Assembly: GCA_942159475.1 (NCBI GenBank)
Contig: OW804095.1
Location: 59,424,773 to 59,488,772 of the forward strand
DNA from: Sthenelais limicola
Taxonomy: Eukaryota; Annelida; Polychaeta; Phyllodocida; Sigalionidae
Reading direction: 5' to 3'
DNA: 64,000 bases
A program made the translations under genes and the position numbers. A model generated the notes under the pieces. The model ran no database searches and was not told where the DNA came from. It saw nothing but the letters and a program-made list of their open reading frames with translations. Position 1 is the first letter of the stretch. Each line of letters begins with the position of its first letter. Positions 36,501 to 49,180 of the stretch are shown one piece after another.

Positions 36501-36901
36501 AAAACATATGAGTCAGTATTAAAAGTGCCAATCACTGATACTGCATCTACATCTTGATAACTTGCTTAACTGTCTGTGAGGTGTTTAAGCTTAGATGTGA
36601 CATCAGGCGAGGATGCCATATCTAATCCTTTCAATCAGTCATAGATTTCACACCTAGACGTTATTGAAGGCTGATTGACAGCCTTTCTAGGTTTAGCCAA
36701 TGGAGTTGATTGGCTGTTAGTTAGATGCTTCTCCAACCATGATAGGTCTGCAGAAGGCCCTCCCACCTCCCACACCATCCCTCTGCCCACCACCCCCCTC
36801 ACCTGCCTCAGGTGCTCAAATAGACACTGCCCAACACATTTTCTAAATTTTAAAAGTAAGTTACCAACTATTTAGCCTAGCCTAGCTTACTACTTTTTAT
36901 A
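36501..36901. other. Spacer
   Basis: No coding or repeat structure was recognised between the LINE fragment and the T-rich minisatellite. Confidence 0.4.
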
Positions 36902-37256
36902 TGACCAACTTTTTTTTTTAAACCAACTTTTTTTAACGACCAACTTTTTTTTAAAAACGACCAACTATTTTTAAACGATAATTTTTTTTCAACCAACTTT
37001 TTTTCAACCAACTTTTTTTTTTACGACCAACTTTTTTTATGACTAACTTTATTTTACGACCATTTTTTTTTTACGGCCAACTTTTTTTTTACGACCAACT
37101 TTTTTTTTTGCGACCAAATGCTTTTTTACGACCAACTTTTTTTAACGACCAACTTTTTTTTAACGACAATTTTTTAACAACCAACTATTTTTTAACGACA
37201 ATTTTTTTTGACCAACTTTTTTTCAACCAACTTTTTTTTAACGACAATTTTTTTCC
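36902..37256 (+). repeat. T-rich minisatellite (GACCAACTTTTTTTT units)
   Basis: About 20 imperfect units of the form (A)CGACCAAC plus 7-10 T, with variants CAACCAAC and ACGACAATTTT. Unit length drifts between roughly 13 and 20 bases because of the T run. The Phe-rich open frame here is a product of the repeat. Confidence 0.85.
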
Positions 37257-37800
37257 GAAGTAATTGAGCCTGAGAAATCGTTTCCATTGGAAACGCCATG
37301 TATATAAATTAAGTTGACACTAATTGTGATATTAAATAGATAAACCAAACTTAACTAGATAATTTCTTAACTTAGTACTTGTTGGATTACCACTGAGAGC
37401 ATTTACTCTGTTGACCAAGAAATTCTTTTTTGTGTTAATTAGCCGACTGAGCAAATCTCCAATCTTCTATTGAATTTGTCTTGTGTGCACGTCTGAAAAC
37501 CTGCTTTTTTTCATTTGTTTTATCCTTAACCTCTATATTGATTGATTGATGTAAGATTGATGTTGATAATTTGTTCTAACCCTCTTTCTCTTGAAAAACC
37601 TATCCCTACACTCTAATATCTTGTCGTGGAAGACGTTCCAAATTTTATTTTATTTCTGAATGAATAAAGAGTAACAAGGACTTACGTACTTTTCTCGCTT
37701 TTATTGCATCTTTCTTTGATGTTGATGTTACTACAGAATGTAGCCTATTATTTTTGGCTGAATGAAACGTATTGCGTCAGCGAAATTTCAGTTAATAACC

Positions 37801-37875
37801 TTGTTTTGTTTGTTTGTCTTTATTCATAAGCACATGTATCAAGTACACCATTTCAGCCCATATTTACCTAATTAA
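37801..37875 (-). repeat. LINE 3' end with CAAA-type tail
   Basis: On the minus strand it reads GGTGTACTTGATACATGTG, then CTTATGAATAAAGACAAACA and further CAAA words. An AATAAA followed by a (CAAA)n tail is typical of 3' ends of CR1-like LINEs. No coding part is attached. Confidence 0.4.
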
Positions 37876-38544
37876 ATAATGATAATACAAATTACTAAAT
37901 GAAATCATACAATCACTAGTCAGATTAATTACGTAATTAAATTCTAGTTCGTAATTCTCAGTTTCTGTGGATGTGTGACTTTAACATACGAATCGACACA
38001 GCTGTATATCAAAAGACCAGTTTTGAATACAGGTCCCCGATACAGAAGCTACACAGCCCAAGGACGCCCTCTACATTTTCTACCAGAACGAAGGAAAACG
38101 CGTCCATTTGTGGGCGCCACCTACATGGCCTGAGCAATAATTATATCTACTTTGGTCAGATTCGGGAGTATAACGGATTATTTAATCAGGCATTTTAAAA
38201 CCTTTGGTATACTACCCGCAGTGCATGGAGATCAAAGAAGCCTCGGTTGCTAATCCAATCTCTGGGATAAATCTATTTATATTATCGTTCATGTTGTGGG
38301 AATCATTACACTCCTATAGGCATTTGTGGCGACGCCTGCCGGCTGTCTACTAAATACCTCACAATCCACTTCTACTCCACTATAATATATTGACCCCAGA
38401 GCACGAAAGAATTTAAGCAGTATTTAAAAAGTTATATGGTAGAATAAATTATCAATCACGTTAAGCTTATAATGCCAAAACCAAAATAGGCAATAGCCAA
38501 CACAAAACTGAGAAGTATTATTATTATTATTTTTTCCGAGCAAA

Positions 38545-38710
38545 ACTTATATCCACGATCTATATTTTTCATAAATATTATACGACTTTAGTGCTCTGTC
38601 CAGGAAGGCCCAACTCACCGAATCGTACGCTTTAGTGGAATGGAACGACACTATCAAGCCTTGTTTATTATGTTTTTCTAGAAAGGAGATTGTGTCATCT
38701 ACTCGTCTAA
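38545..38710 (-). pseudogene. L1-type reverse transcriptase fragment
   Basis: The minus strand translates to RRVDDTISFLEKHNKQGLIV, followed by STKAYDSVSWAFLDRALKSY. This is the DTIxFLE...KAYDSVSWxFL pattern around reverse transcriptase motif A of L1-like LINEs. The Asp normally seen before xxKAYD is replaced (SFHSTKAYD), so it is decayed. There is a stop within about 15 codons after the motif, and nothing else of the element remains in frame. Confidence 0.7.
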
Positions 38711-38759
38711 TTGCTATTCCTATATATTTTATCTTATCACTGTCTTGTTACAGTAACTA

Positions 38760-38985
38760 GGAGTATTGTGGTATTTGATCATGTACACTATTTTACTTTT
38801 TATTCTACTTTGACCTTGTATCTGTAATGTTTAAACATATACTCTGTAACCTGTAACGTAGACCTAAGGAGCAGTTTGAAGAAACATGAAAGCAGAAACT
38901 ACTTCCCTTTTCCACTCTAGAAAATATTAATGTAAAAAATGTGGAAATAAAGCTTATAGCATACCATACCATTTTGTTGGCTAGT
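38760..38985 (+). repeat. Probable LINE 3' untranslated tail
   Basis: The sequence ends GTGGAAATAAAGC followed by a short ATACC repeat (CATACCATACCATT). Short tandem tails after an AATAAA are typical of CR1/L2-like 3' ends. No coding region is attached, so the call is weak. Confidence 0.3.
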
Positions 38986-39689
38986 TGGACCCGCCCACCC
39001 ACTCCAATTAACAAATAATTAATAATAACCACTAGAAACCCCAGGCGCTTTTATTATTACATTCATAACTCTTATAATCTCCATCTCATTTAAAACTTTA
39101 ATTTATCAAATAAAATTATATAATTACAACTTCTTATAATTCAAAAACTTTATCATAAAAGTTGCCTCGTCTTCCTGTCCGTCTTCCTTCTATTCTCCAC
39201 TGCTTCTGTCGTCTATTCCTGTGCGTTCTCTTTCTCCCCTCTTTTCCTTTGCTCTGATGTTTCTTCTTTATTTGCATCGGTCGAGGGAAACTTATACAAC
39301 TAGATCCCCCTCAAGAGTATCGCCAATGCCGTGATTACAGTAAAATGTCCCAGTGTCAGTTCTCAATCGTTATTGACATGTTAAGTAAACACATCTGTGT
39401 ACATTATATTTAGCATACATCAGGATTGTTTACTCGGTATTCTATCATAAAATCACTCCGGTTAAATCATATACATGGACACCCATAAGGGGTAACTGGG
39501 GGAAGTATCTATTAGCCCGTCCCATCTCCCACTTTATTGTACAACTTCCTAAGATGCTAAACGTACATGATATAATATGATTAATATTAATGATCACTAT
39601 AATGATCGAGACAGCACACTTCTACACTATTGCTATATGATTACTGTGGTTCTAGCTCGTTTACGATCTGTTTTTTAAAAGTGACTGCA

Positions 39690-39806
39690 ACTATGTATCA
39701 TAAAGGTGTGTCGACCAATTTGTCTCTTTTATTTCTACTCGACTGTACCCACTATGTACTCTTCGATTATGACAAATAAAAAACATCTTATCTTATCTTA
39801 TTATGT
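39690..39806 (+). repeat. LINE-like 3' tail with (TCTTA)n
   Basis: Has the order TGTACCCACTATGTAC, GACAAATAAAAAAC, then ATCTTATCTTATCTTATT. A polyadenylation-like signal followed by a pentamer microsatellite is characteristic of several LINE families. No reverse transcriptase was found adjacent. Confidence 0.4.
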
Positions 39807-40199
39807 CATTGGTGACCAAATAGTTATCAGCAGAATTAGAAAACTAGAATTATTGTTTTGTTTTAAAGATCTCGTACTTTAGCAAATATAGTATGCCAAT
39901 AATTAAGCATTATAAGTATAATTTACTGCCAATAATTATTATTCCCTGAATCCTGGTTGAGCTTGATGTTGAAGCGTTAGCCCATTGATTTTCTTCGGAA
40001 CTATACAATGTTTTAATGTAATGAATAGACGAGAAAGCCTTCCAGATGCATAATGGACAGGATATGCAAAGAATAATTTAAGTAGATGTACATGGATTTA
40101 AAGTTAGTGTTTGAGCTGATTTGAACCTTTCACTTGCAGTGTATTGAATGCAACTATGTGACCGACTAGAACAGTAAAATATGGCATATGATGTAAGCG

Positions 40200-40554
40200 G
40201 ATAGGAGGCAGCAGTGTACTGACAAGTTCACCAAGAATGAATCTGAGGATGGCGGTGAGGTGCCGCCAGTGGCTCATATGGTGGAATTTGACTGTGAGTA
40301 GTATATATAAGTGGGGATTTTGTACCGGATATAATACTAACAAATATACCGGTTTGGAGTGTATTCACTTATTCTTTGTCTATTGCCCTTCTTCAAAGAA
40401 TCCGAACCATAGTTATTAACCATATATGTATTCAGAATATCCTAAATCTAGAGAGTTTAGTGATGAATTTACCCCGCATATATAGCCCGAGATGTTAGGT
40501 CAAACATTATGAAACATTGGGAAACATATTTCTGCATCTGTTTTTGTATGACAC
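40200..40554 (-). repeat. Dispersed repeat, copy A (inverted relative to copy C)
   Basis: Read on the minus strand it matches 46332-46660 nearly throughout. Shared words include AACAGATGCAGAAATA, AACATCTCGGGCTATA, GGTTCGGATTCTTT, ACAAAATCCCC and TATATATACTACTCACAGTC. The copies look roughly 75-80 percent alike by eye. There is no coding content; the type of element is unknown. Confidence 0.75.
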
Positions 40555-40577
40555 TTGTGGTTGCAACTTCCAAATAC

Positions 40578-40651
40578 AGTCCAAAATGTGGTAAGATCGA
40601 TGACATTACCAAAGAGTCCAAAATGCAGAATGATTGATGACATTACCAAAA
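40578..40651 (+). repeat. Two-copy 37-bp tandem repeat
   Basis: AGTCCAAAATG starts at 40578 and again at 40615. Each copy ends with GATGACATTACCAAA. Confidence 0.7.
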
Positions 40652-40916
40652 TGTCTGGGACATAATGTATCCATATTAATATTGGCTGCCATTGTCAAAT
40701 AAAGTTAAATCTCATGTTTGTCTCTAAAGTTGTAGTATACCAAATATAACTTATATCCACTCTCTATTATAAGGCCCACTTGCCCGAGCTGCACGTACAC
40801 ACTTTTCTTTATTGTATGTGTATTATGGTGAATAAAACCTCCTGCTATAGGTTTCAAGGCCATTCCCTCTCTTGACTTCTTCCTTCCGTCACTTTCAGGC
40901 GTCCGAGCCACATATC

Positions 40917-40992
40917 ATATTGTTAATTAATAACTATGATTTGGATTCTTTAGAGAAGGGCAATAGACAAAGAATTACACTCAAAACCTTGA
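40917..40992 (+). repeat. Dispersed repeat, partial copy B
   Basis: Matches copy C in the same orientation over the block TTGTTAAT...GGATTCTTT...GGCAATAGAC...ACACTCAAAACC, and matches copy A inverted. It is only the central part of the repeat. Confidence 0.55.
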
Positions 40993-41092
40993 TTGGTTTG
41001 ATGTCTCGACCTACAAGTGAAGGTTTGTATAGTTATAACTTAGTTGAGAATGGAATAATTAATATGAGAGTGAGGCGGCTTCATTGGTGACT

Positions 41093-44000
41093 CATGCCAC
41101 CCTTTATTAAAGAAATAAAAACTTTTCCAATTGATTCAGCGATGTAAACATTTCCGTGACAATGTTGCAAGTAGCTTTGAATGTTCGCGGGCGTGTGGGT
41201 CACATGACGGTCGTGTCACATAACTTACCTCTACCAGTTATACTCGAATATCACATATACGTCATCATATATTATTGTAGTAGTTCTACAAATGCCTAAT
41301 GTGAGGCCTATCCATAAAGGATTGGTACACTTAGTTATCACCAGAGGTGCCTCTCTTACTGAAGCTTGCTTTCTAGTAACAAATGTACTCTGAACCTCTT
41401 TTATTCCCTTCAATACTATTCTAGAACCCAGCTAGACTCGCTTGTCTAGCCAACTCTTTGAGCATCTTACATGCCTTGGTTCTACTATTTGTCTTATCTT
41501 ATTGTCAACCTTTCCCTTGTATATGAATGTGTGTTGTGGCACCTTGTGTCATCTGTTTTGCTATTACACTAACCCGTCTGGGTAGGGTGGAGAAAGGCCG
41601 TTGAACGGGCATGAATAAGCCACAAGTAAGCAGGGTATTGGATCTTGTTGACTTCGTGTATTAGCGTCGAGAGAGCGAATAACTATATTATATTACATTA
41701 CATTATATTATTACATTATATTATATTATATTATATATCCAAGTAGATCCAAACCACACGATTGTGTTAACGTTCCCTATTTAGTTACCTAGTATTTAGA
41801 TGATAAGTCGATGACTAATGTGTAATAGATGTTTGCGGGGAATATTTTTGTGGGGAATATGTAACATGCAATGTTCGAACTACACTTCCCTTCAAGATGG
41901 AGAGGCAAATTCATGCGTCCATTAATAAATTTACCGTGCTACACCCGTATCGTGGATACCAATGCTGCTCATCACCCGAACAATTCTTTTCTTAACACCA
42001 CTAGATGGCATTAACGGTACGTTTGGTTCCAAGGCCGGTAACGCGCCGGTATACTGCGTGGGAGCCTGATAAAATGTTACTTTGTGTGTAACTTAATTAT
42101 AAATATTACTATTAATTCCTCTTTATTCTAACCAGAGAGGCGACGATCAGTTTGATTTATATAGATGTGCAATATTAGGAAGACCTTTGTAGAATAACGG
42201 AGTCTGCTAAATGTAGATTTGGTCACGATTCAAGCACAATAATTGTGTATTTCCAGTCAGGAGAAGTAATCAGTAATATTTAATCGGGTGAATGGGGACA
42301 CACTAATATCGATAAGTATATAGAAAACATACTTCTTTTTAAGTATGCTATACACAAAGTAATGGTAAGATAATATTACAGAATCCTGAAGCTGAAGGTA
42401 TGGTGTTTTCGCTTTTGAAATATAGGCAACAGGTTCTAATAGATTGATGTCTCCTGTCCTCTAAAATGGAATATATTTGAACAGACTATGCCCACTTTAC
42501 CTTGTGTGGCTTTCTTCCCTATTCTCCTTAATGGTGTTATCCGGGGGTCTTATCCGTTTGTTTCTAGAATAGTCTATATTGTTGGCTCCCTGGGGTGGAA
42601 TGCTACCACCAATTTAATTTGAGCCATTGGCGGGTTTTCTTTGTGCTCTCTTTTAACCTTTTCAAATAAGCACCTTTTTCTATTAGTGCACTGGAAACTT
42701 ATGTCCAGTCCAACAAAGGATATGGATGACCTTCTGATCACTATGCATTCCATGTGCTGTGTAGGCATTCGTGCCCGGAATCTGTCCGAATCATGGAAAA
42801 CCTATAATGTTTCCTCTGGTATGATTTTATACTATGAACATCTCAAATTTCAATATAAATTTCAATAATTTTGCGTCGGGGATGTGGAAATACGAGTGCA
42901 TATGCGGACATGATTATGGCATGGTCAGTACAAGGACATTAAGTGAATCCCTTCTTATAGAGAGAATCCAAACTCGGTAGAGAAAAAAGAGAAGACTGGT
43001 GGGTATGAATCCACATGCACTGCGGTTTAGATGTGGCCATTCATTATAAATAAATATAAGGATACGCGTGGATCCAAGGGGAAGCTTGAGATTATCCCAT
43101 CTGGCGGAGTCGTATGACATGAGTATTTATTATAGATGATGGCTGTGTATATGTTCTTAGATACGGCATTTGATATAATGACTTTTTACAAATTAATCTC
43201 GAGTGAATCTTACATTTGTTTCGGTTATTGCAATAACGTTACAATCGGTTTCACACTCCCAGCTGGTCGCCCATGCAGTTCTGTATGATGTATGTGCGCG
43301 GTTAATATTCCCATTCATAATTATGTCCATTGATACAAATGACCAGAGTCAACTCATGGCGCATCTAAGAAAAGTTTACAATATTTTTATTCTTGAAATA
43401 TAGATGTACATAACGGCGGCGTATATACAGAGGTAAGGGTTAGGGGATACATTTTCAGAAATTAAAAAGATCAACACCACAGATAAAGACAAAGGTAGCA
43501 ACATCAGATTATTCCAAACGAAGTGTAAGGGGTAAAATTCTAATCACCGTTATTTTGCAAATTCCCTGCTTTTTTTATGATAGTTACACATCTGTTGATG
43601 AAACCATTGGCAGTATCCAATGCACGTGGGTCCAGGGATGTGACGTACGTAGCAAACATGCGCACATACTCAAATAAAAATTCTTATTTCCATAACACAC
43701 TCAAGACGTTGCTGCGGTGATATTACAGAGTCATTTTAATAGTCAAGATATAATGATACGTAAGTAATTTGGGTTAAGGAAAAGTTCCCTATGTTTTTCG
43801 AGTAGAGTAAAATTAAAAGTTGTTATCAAAACCAACGGGCTATTTATTCATTACTTCATAAATGTGTGGTGACTTAAAATATGGCAGAATAGAGGTGTAA
43901 CAAGAGCATTCTTCCCTAAGCGTGCAGAATTAAACCATTATTAACACAGTGGAGATTTAATGACCTCACATGGTTATTAACCCCGTTCGAATTACGTCAT

Positions 44001-44502
44001 CACTTCTTGCTACTTTAACGTCGATATGGAGACGCTAAGACAACGATTGCTGGTGACCTCGTCAGTCAGTGGAGTTAGGAGAAATCCATCTGCAAGAAAC
44101 AAAAGAAGACAATTTTAGCTTAATTGATAGCATATATGTTTTAAGTTAAACGTCATTTATTTAGCAAAGAGCCATAAGGAATTGACTATTAATTGGGAAA
44201 TATCGTTCCCCCACAACCCAAATAACCCTCTATTGGACAAATACATTTCGTTACCTTTTCCGTAAAAGAAGCCAGAAAAATAATATGTATCATAATTCAG
44301 ATAGAATGCTAGATATTGATATATTGTTGGCAATCCCTTCGGTCGAAATCGGATCTCATGGGGACAGAAATTGATGCCTTAAAAATCTACTATCATACAC
44401 ACACATATATATGTATTGCTTGTTGTTACTTGCAATAGCTTATTCCAAAGGAAAGACAACAATTCATTTATCTTGAAACATATCCGTCAAAGACCCGCAT
44501 CA
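41093..44502. other. Spacer, no gene recognised
   Basis: AT-rich, with short frames only. It contains the ATTAC/ATTAT microsatellite listed separately. Nothing else could be recognised. Confidence 0.4.
41685..41740 (+). repeat. (ATTAT/ATTAC)n microsatellite
   Basis: Imperfect pentamer repeat ATATTATATTACATTACATT, continuing to TATATTATATATCC. It could be the tail of an unrecognised LINE. Confidence 0.75.
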
Positions 44503-44750
44503 TCATTTTGCCAGTTCACCCAGTAGCACGAAGCTCCCTATAGTGCTCCTCCTCCCTTCCATCACAGCCGAGGCATATATTTGTAAACCCAGGGGAGCAG
44601 TCCTAAGATACCCAGCTTGCCCACACCTACTGGTCAGCAGAAAAAGTCACCCGGCTGGCGTGATTTGCGCCTCGTCTCTGAAGGTGCTGATACTGGGGCT
44701 GATCGCATGCTACGCCCCCAGGGAAGCAGTAAGAACATAAGTCTGACTGC
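44503..44750 (-). repeat. Possible tRNA-derived SINE
   Basis: The minus strand begins TCTCAGATTGGTAGAGCAGT and then CAGACTTATGTTC, matching a tRNA D-arm with Pol III A box and the start of an anticodon arm. About 50 bases on, GCATGCGATCAGCCCC is a very weak B-box candidate. The rest does not fold as a tRNA, and the region is GC-richer than its surroundings. A tRNA-headed SINE is the best reading. A chance A-box match remains possible, since no second copy was seen in the window. Confidence 0.35.
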
Positions 44751-46331
44751 TCTACCAATCTGAGATATTTTTTTATTCCATTTATTACATCTTTCCATTC
44801 CTGTACGCATCTTCTAGTGCTACTTCTACCGCGGGAATTAGATATGTTAAAGGGTTAATATTCATTCACTTTCAATCATTTCGTTGGCGTCGTTTAGGCA
44901 AGACGAGATGAAGCAAGGTGATTTTTTTAGGGGAGAACATAGAAAACGACTGTATAGGAAATTTCAATGTAAGCTACAGCGGTTATTGTGTTAGAAAATG
45001 ATGAACAGTTCTTTTCTGTGCATAACGATCCTATCCCTTCTACCATGGACCAAATTTGCCAACACTGCCCATGCCTGAGAAATATTTTTTCACCTCCGTT
45101 TGATCTCAGTAAATCACCTTTCCTTCCTACACATGACGGATATTACCTACAATACCTTGTTCTTTCAGCCGAACACTCCATTAAGCGGCTGGATTCTAGT
45201 TTATTGTATTACTTGCAGGCCAAAAGGCCAAGAGGCTTGGCCATGTGAAAAGCCAATGGAGGACATTAGGTATTTGAAGTACTATCATGTGGGAAGCCAT
45301 CTAAACTAGAAGTTTTAGAGAGAATTATGGAAGGATTATATTATATTTTGGTCAAAATATTAAACTCTTGCAGTTTGCAATTTTCCCTTTTATAACATGA
45401 ATGAGTTAATTCGTTGATAAAGAATTTATACTTTTCACAGAAACGTGGTATGATCCTTACATGCATTACCTACCATATTACTTGGGATGTTACTGCTAAA
45501 AAATACTGCTGGATAGCCATCATAATGCTACATTGCAGTTCATAGTTCAATTCTCAATATTTGTGTGGTGAACCATTGTTTTAGGCTTTACAATTTGATT
45601 CTATATAGATCTTATGAATAGGTTCCTCCACCTGTCGTTATCCAAAGACAGGTGGAGGGAATTAATAAGCTATAGTGCCACAAATGGAATATGGTGAAAT
45701 CTAAAAACGTTAATCACATAGACATAAAGCTATCTCTCTAGTTTTCATACCTCACCAAATCTTCGTTTCTTTTTTTATGGATTATTGTTAACACATGTAC
45801 ATGCTCATGTTGGCCGGTGTTAGTGATACTATAATATATAACATATACATTTGCCGAGAGTCAATATTGGGTATCATACCATATCATCCCCGGTTATGTA
45901 TGTACCTACCTTGTACCAAAATAAGCGTCTATATTATATCAATTCACAATTGAGATATCAGATATGGCTCAATCATACTATTGAGTGTGAAATCTGTCGA
46001 GTCATTCATGTCATTTATTATAAATGTATTGATGACCCACTGTTGTAAAAAAAAGAATGAAGTAAAATAATTAAGTGGTTAAAGAATTTTTTTTCTTATA
46101 GCCTATGACCTTTAAATGAATAAAAAAAATAACATACATCTTGGCATGACTATATAATTGTTGCGAATATCAATGAGTTTGTAATAGATTGTTTTCATGA
46201 ATTCATGCATATTTATTAAAACTAAACCTAGTTATTATAATTATTATTATAGTTTAAGAGTGGACCTAGGTTCGTAAATAAATGTATTTGCCTGTCATGT
46301 GGTTATTAAGGAGCAGTTTATAAGGAGAAAC
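44751..46331. other. Spacer, no gene recognised
   Basis: AT-rich DNA with short frames only; it includes the hairpin at 45625-45658. Confidence 0.4.
45625..45658. repeat. Perfect 12-bp hairpin
   Basis: CCTCCACCTGTC, a 10-base spacer, then GACAGGTGGAGG. The stem is perfect and GC-rich in AT-rich DNA. There is no T run after it, and no gene ends nearby. Confidence 0.8.
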
Positions 46332-46660
46332 GTGCCATACATCAACAGATGCAGAAATACGGTTCCCAGTATTTCATAATGTTTGTGGACTTAACATCTC
46401 GGGCTATAGGCGGGGAAAATGTATCACTAAACTTTAGATTTAGGATATCCTTATTACATTTATTGTTAATAATTATGGTTCGGATTCTTTTGAGACGGTC
46501 AATAGACTAAGCATAGTTGAATACAATCTAAACTTGTAAATTTGTTAATATTCTATCCGATACAAAATCCCCGCTTATATATACTACTCACAGTCAAAGA
46601 CCAAAACATTACGCCATTGGTACATCAATAAATCATCTACTAATACTGCCACCAGCACGG
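46332..46660 (+). repeat. Dispersed repeat, copy C
   Basis: Counterpart of copy A (40200-40554) in the opposite orientation. The block ACAAAATCCCCGCTTATATA ending in CTACTCACAGTC is the best conserved part. Confidence 0.75.
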
Positions 46661-48401
46661 ACCGATTTATACACGTTTGACTCATCTATGATCTTCCATG
46701 CACACACTTTTAGTGGTCCTTAAATAATTGTGTCAAAAGGATATGAAGTGATGGAGCTTCTGGGTTCTTAAAAGAGCTAATGTGTTTTGTCCTGTGCCGT
46801 CAGAATCCCAGAATGCACGGAATGCATGACATTTAAGTCATCCAAAACTACAAAAGAAATATTCCAGACTTGCTGATGTAAATTCTTCTCCTTTTCTTTT
46901 GTACATGTATGCGATATAATTAATTGGTTCAGTGCTACTTAGCAAGACATGTAGAAATGTTGGTAGCTGGGCACTAGAAACCCCAACTTGGTGACATTGA
47001 CCCCCAGACCAAAGAAGAAATTTAATAATTAAAAAAAGATATTTTGATCTCCATGATGACTTTCTGTATTTTCTCTATTAGCATTATTGTTATTAGGTTA
47101 TCATATAGTGTTATTGCCGTACCTCATCTTTCCCACATAATGAATGGTCTTGCATGGTAAAAGGTTTTCCTCTGTCGTAGCCTACTTCCAGACTGTTTAA
47201 CTATTTCCGAAGCCTTCGCCGGCTCCATTTTTACCTTATTGGCTCTGATAACAAAACAATGACCTCGCGTCAAGAAGTGCACCATAAAAACATTCTTTGG
47301 GGCAGAGGTTAACATCAATTACGTGGGAGGCAATCAATATCACCATTTTTTTCATCTGGAATCCAACAATGCTGACACAATAGGGGAACAAAAACCCGAT
47401 TTGCCGAGAACACCGAAGGCTTTTACCTTGTGCAGCGCGGTACTAAGCTTCAGAACTTTTGCTCCCCGAGGGAAAGAAGTATGTTTTCTAATAGAACCAA
47501 GAAGCAAGAAATACAGGCTACCCCAAAAACAGGTTCCTCTCGTCCTACCTTGTTCTGTAAGAATAAATGCCCAAATGATTTGATGAATCTATAAATAACA
47601 GGCCCCAATAAGAGGACCATGCAATACATTAATGTTTTTCCGGATTCACATTTTACCGCCAATAATGAAACACATGCGTTGCAGCTGCAGATATGAGGCA
47701 CATTCGAGTGTTTCCGGCCTTGACAAAGAATCTAACCAATGATATCTGTTTTATTTATATTAAACTTAGCGATCAGCAAACTTCCTGTCCTCCCCAGCCT
47801 TTTGCTCGCGTATCTATGTGTCAGGAATTGATGATAAATCTGGGATTATTGTTCAATAAATCGCCCTCGATGTCCCTAGTGTAAACATCCCCATTCGCCT
47901 GGAAGTGACGTAGTATAATCGTAAGGACACTGTTAATTGCCAGGGATATTGGTGTCAAGGGGTCACGGTTGTGCTGGGTAATAATATTCTGCGAGAATAC
48001 GCGCCTTTATTATGAGGTCAATATAAACATTCGTTTTTTTTGTAAATGGAGAGGTATTTTGCCTTTAATAGAAACGGCCCGACCGAATGAGCTGACGGAT
48101 AACCATTCCTCCGAATGACCTCTCAGAAAAGCAGATTTTATTACAGGTGAACTGCCCACCATTATGAGATTTAGAAGGTAATCTACTCATGGTTGACATC
48201 CTGCTGTAAAAAAGCCAATAATGGAACATGTATTCCCCATTTTTTGCTGATTCTTCTGTAATCACATTAAAACGCATGAATAGCATCCATCTAAATTTCT
48301 ACTCTTATAGTTCTTCTGAATTGATTTAATCCGGTGAAAATTCCGGTGAAATCATTATATCGTTCGTTTTGCAAAGTGAGTAATCTATTTTGTATAGCCA
48401 G
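46661..48401. other. Spacer, no gene recognised
   Basis: No coding or repeat content was recognised up to the inverted repeat at 48402. Confidence 0.4.
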
Positions 48402-48419
48402 CCCAGGTAACAAGTAACG

Positions 48420-49180
48420 TTAAGTGAACGTTGGCTAACGTTTCTTTAAGGTGGATATTGCCAACGTTGGGAAATAAACATTTTATTATCATTTTTTCAA
48501 CGATGATTTTCAAACTGTTTTTAACCCAACGTTTATTCAACCTCAAGTTAACGTCAGAAAATTTAACGTTTTTTCAAAACGTTAAAAAAACATTAAAAAC
48601 ACGATGGATAAATGGATCCCTTTTTACAGACGTTGAATCAACATCTGAAATATTAACGTTTTTTCATAGAGATTAAATGTCTGTGAAATAAACGTCGGTA
48701 GAATCAACATCTTTTCCCCAAACGTTGTATTAACGATAGCAAAATGAATGTAATGAGCCAGACGTTTGATTAACGTCTGAAATATCAACGTCTTTCTATA
48801 AACGTTAAATGTCTGTGAAAAAAATTTGCTAGAATCAACATTTTCCCTCCAAGCGTTGTGTCAACGTTAGCAAAATGAATGCAATAAGCCAGGCGTTTGA
48901 TTAACGTCTGAAATATCAACGTCTTTCTATAAATGTTAAATGTCTGTGAAAAAAAATTGGTAGAATCAACATTTTCCCTCCAAGCGTTGTATTAATGTTA
49001 GCAAAATGAATGCAATAAGCCAGGCGTTTGATTAACGTCTGAAATATCAATGTCTTTCTATAAACGTGAAATGTCTGTGAAATAAACTGTGTCTGAATAA
49101 TCTTCTTTCTCCAAACGTTGTATTAATGTTAGCAAAATTAATTCAATAATAGAGACGTTTGTTTAACATACATTATCAAT
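48420..49180 (+). repeat. Left subterminal array, about 131-bp tandem units
   Basis: ATGTCTGTGA recurs at 48678, 48809, 48940 and 49071, exactly 131 bases apart each time. Each unit carries GTTTGATTAACGTCTGAAAT, AGCAAAATGAATG and an AACGTT-type word. Units decay toward 49180 and, outward, into irregular AACGTT-rich sequence next to the terminal repeat. Confidence 0.9.

Noticed and set aside
37039..37263. Phe-rich frame
   Set aside because: Translation of the GACCAAC-T(n) minisatellite.
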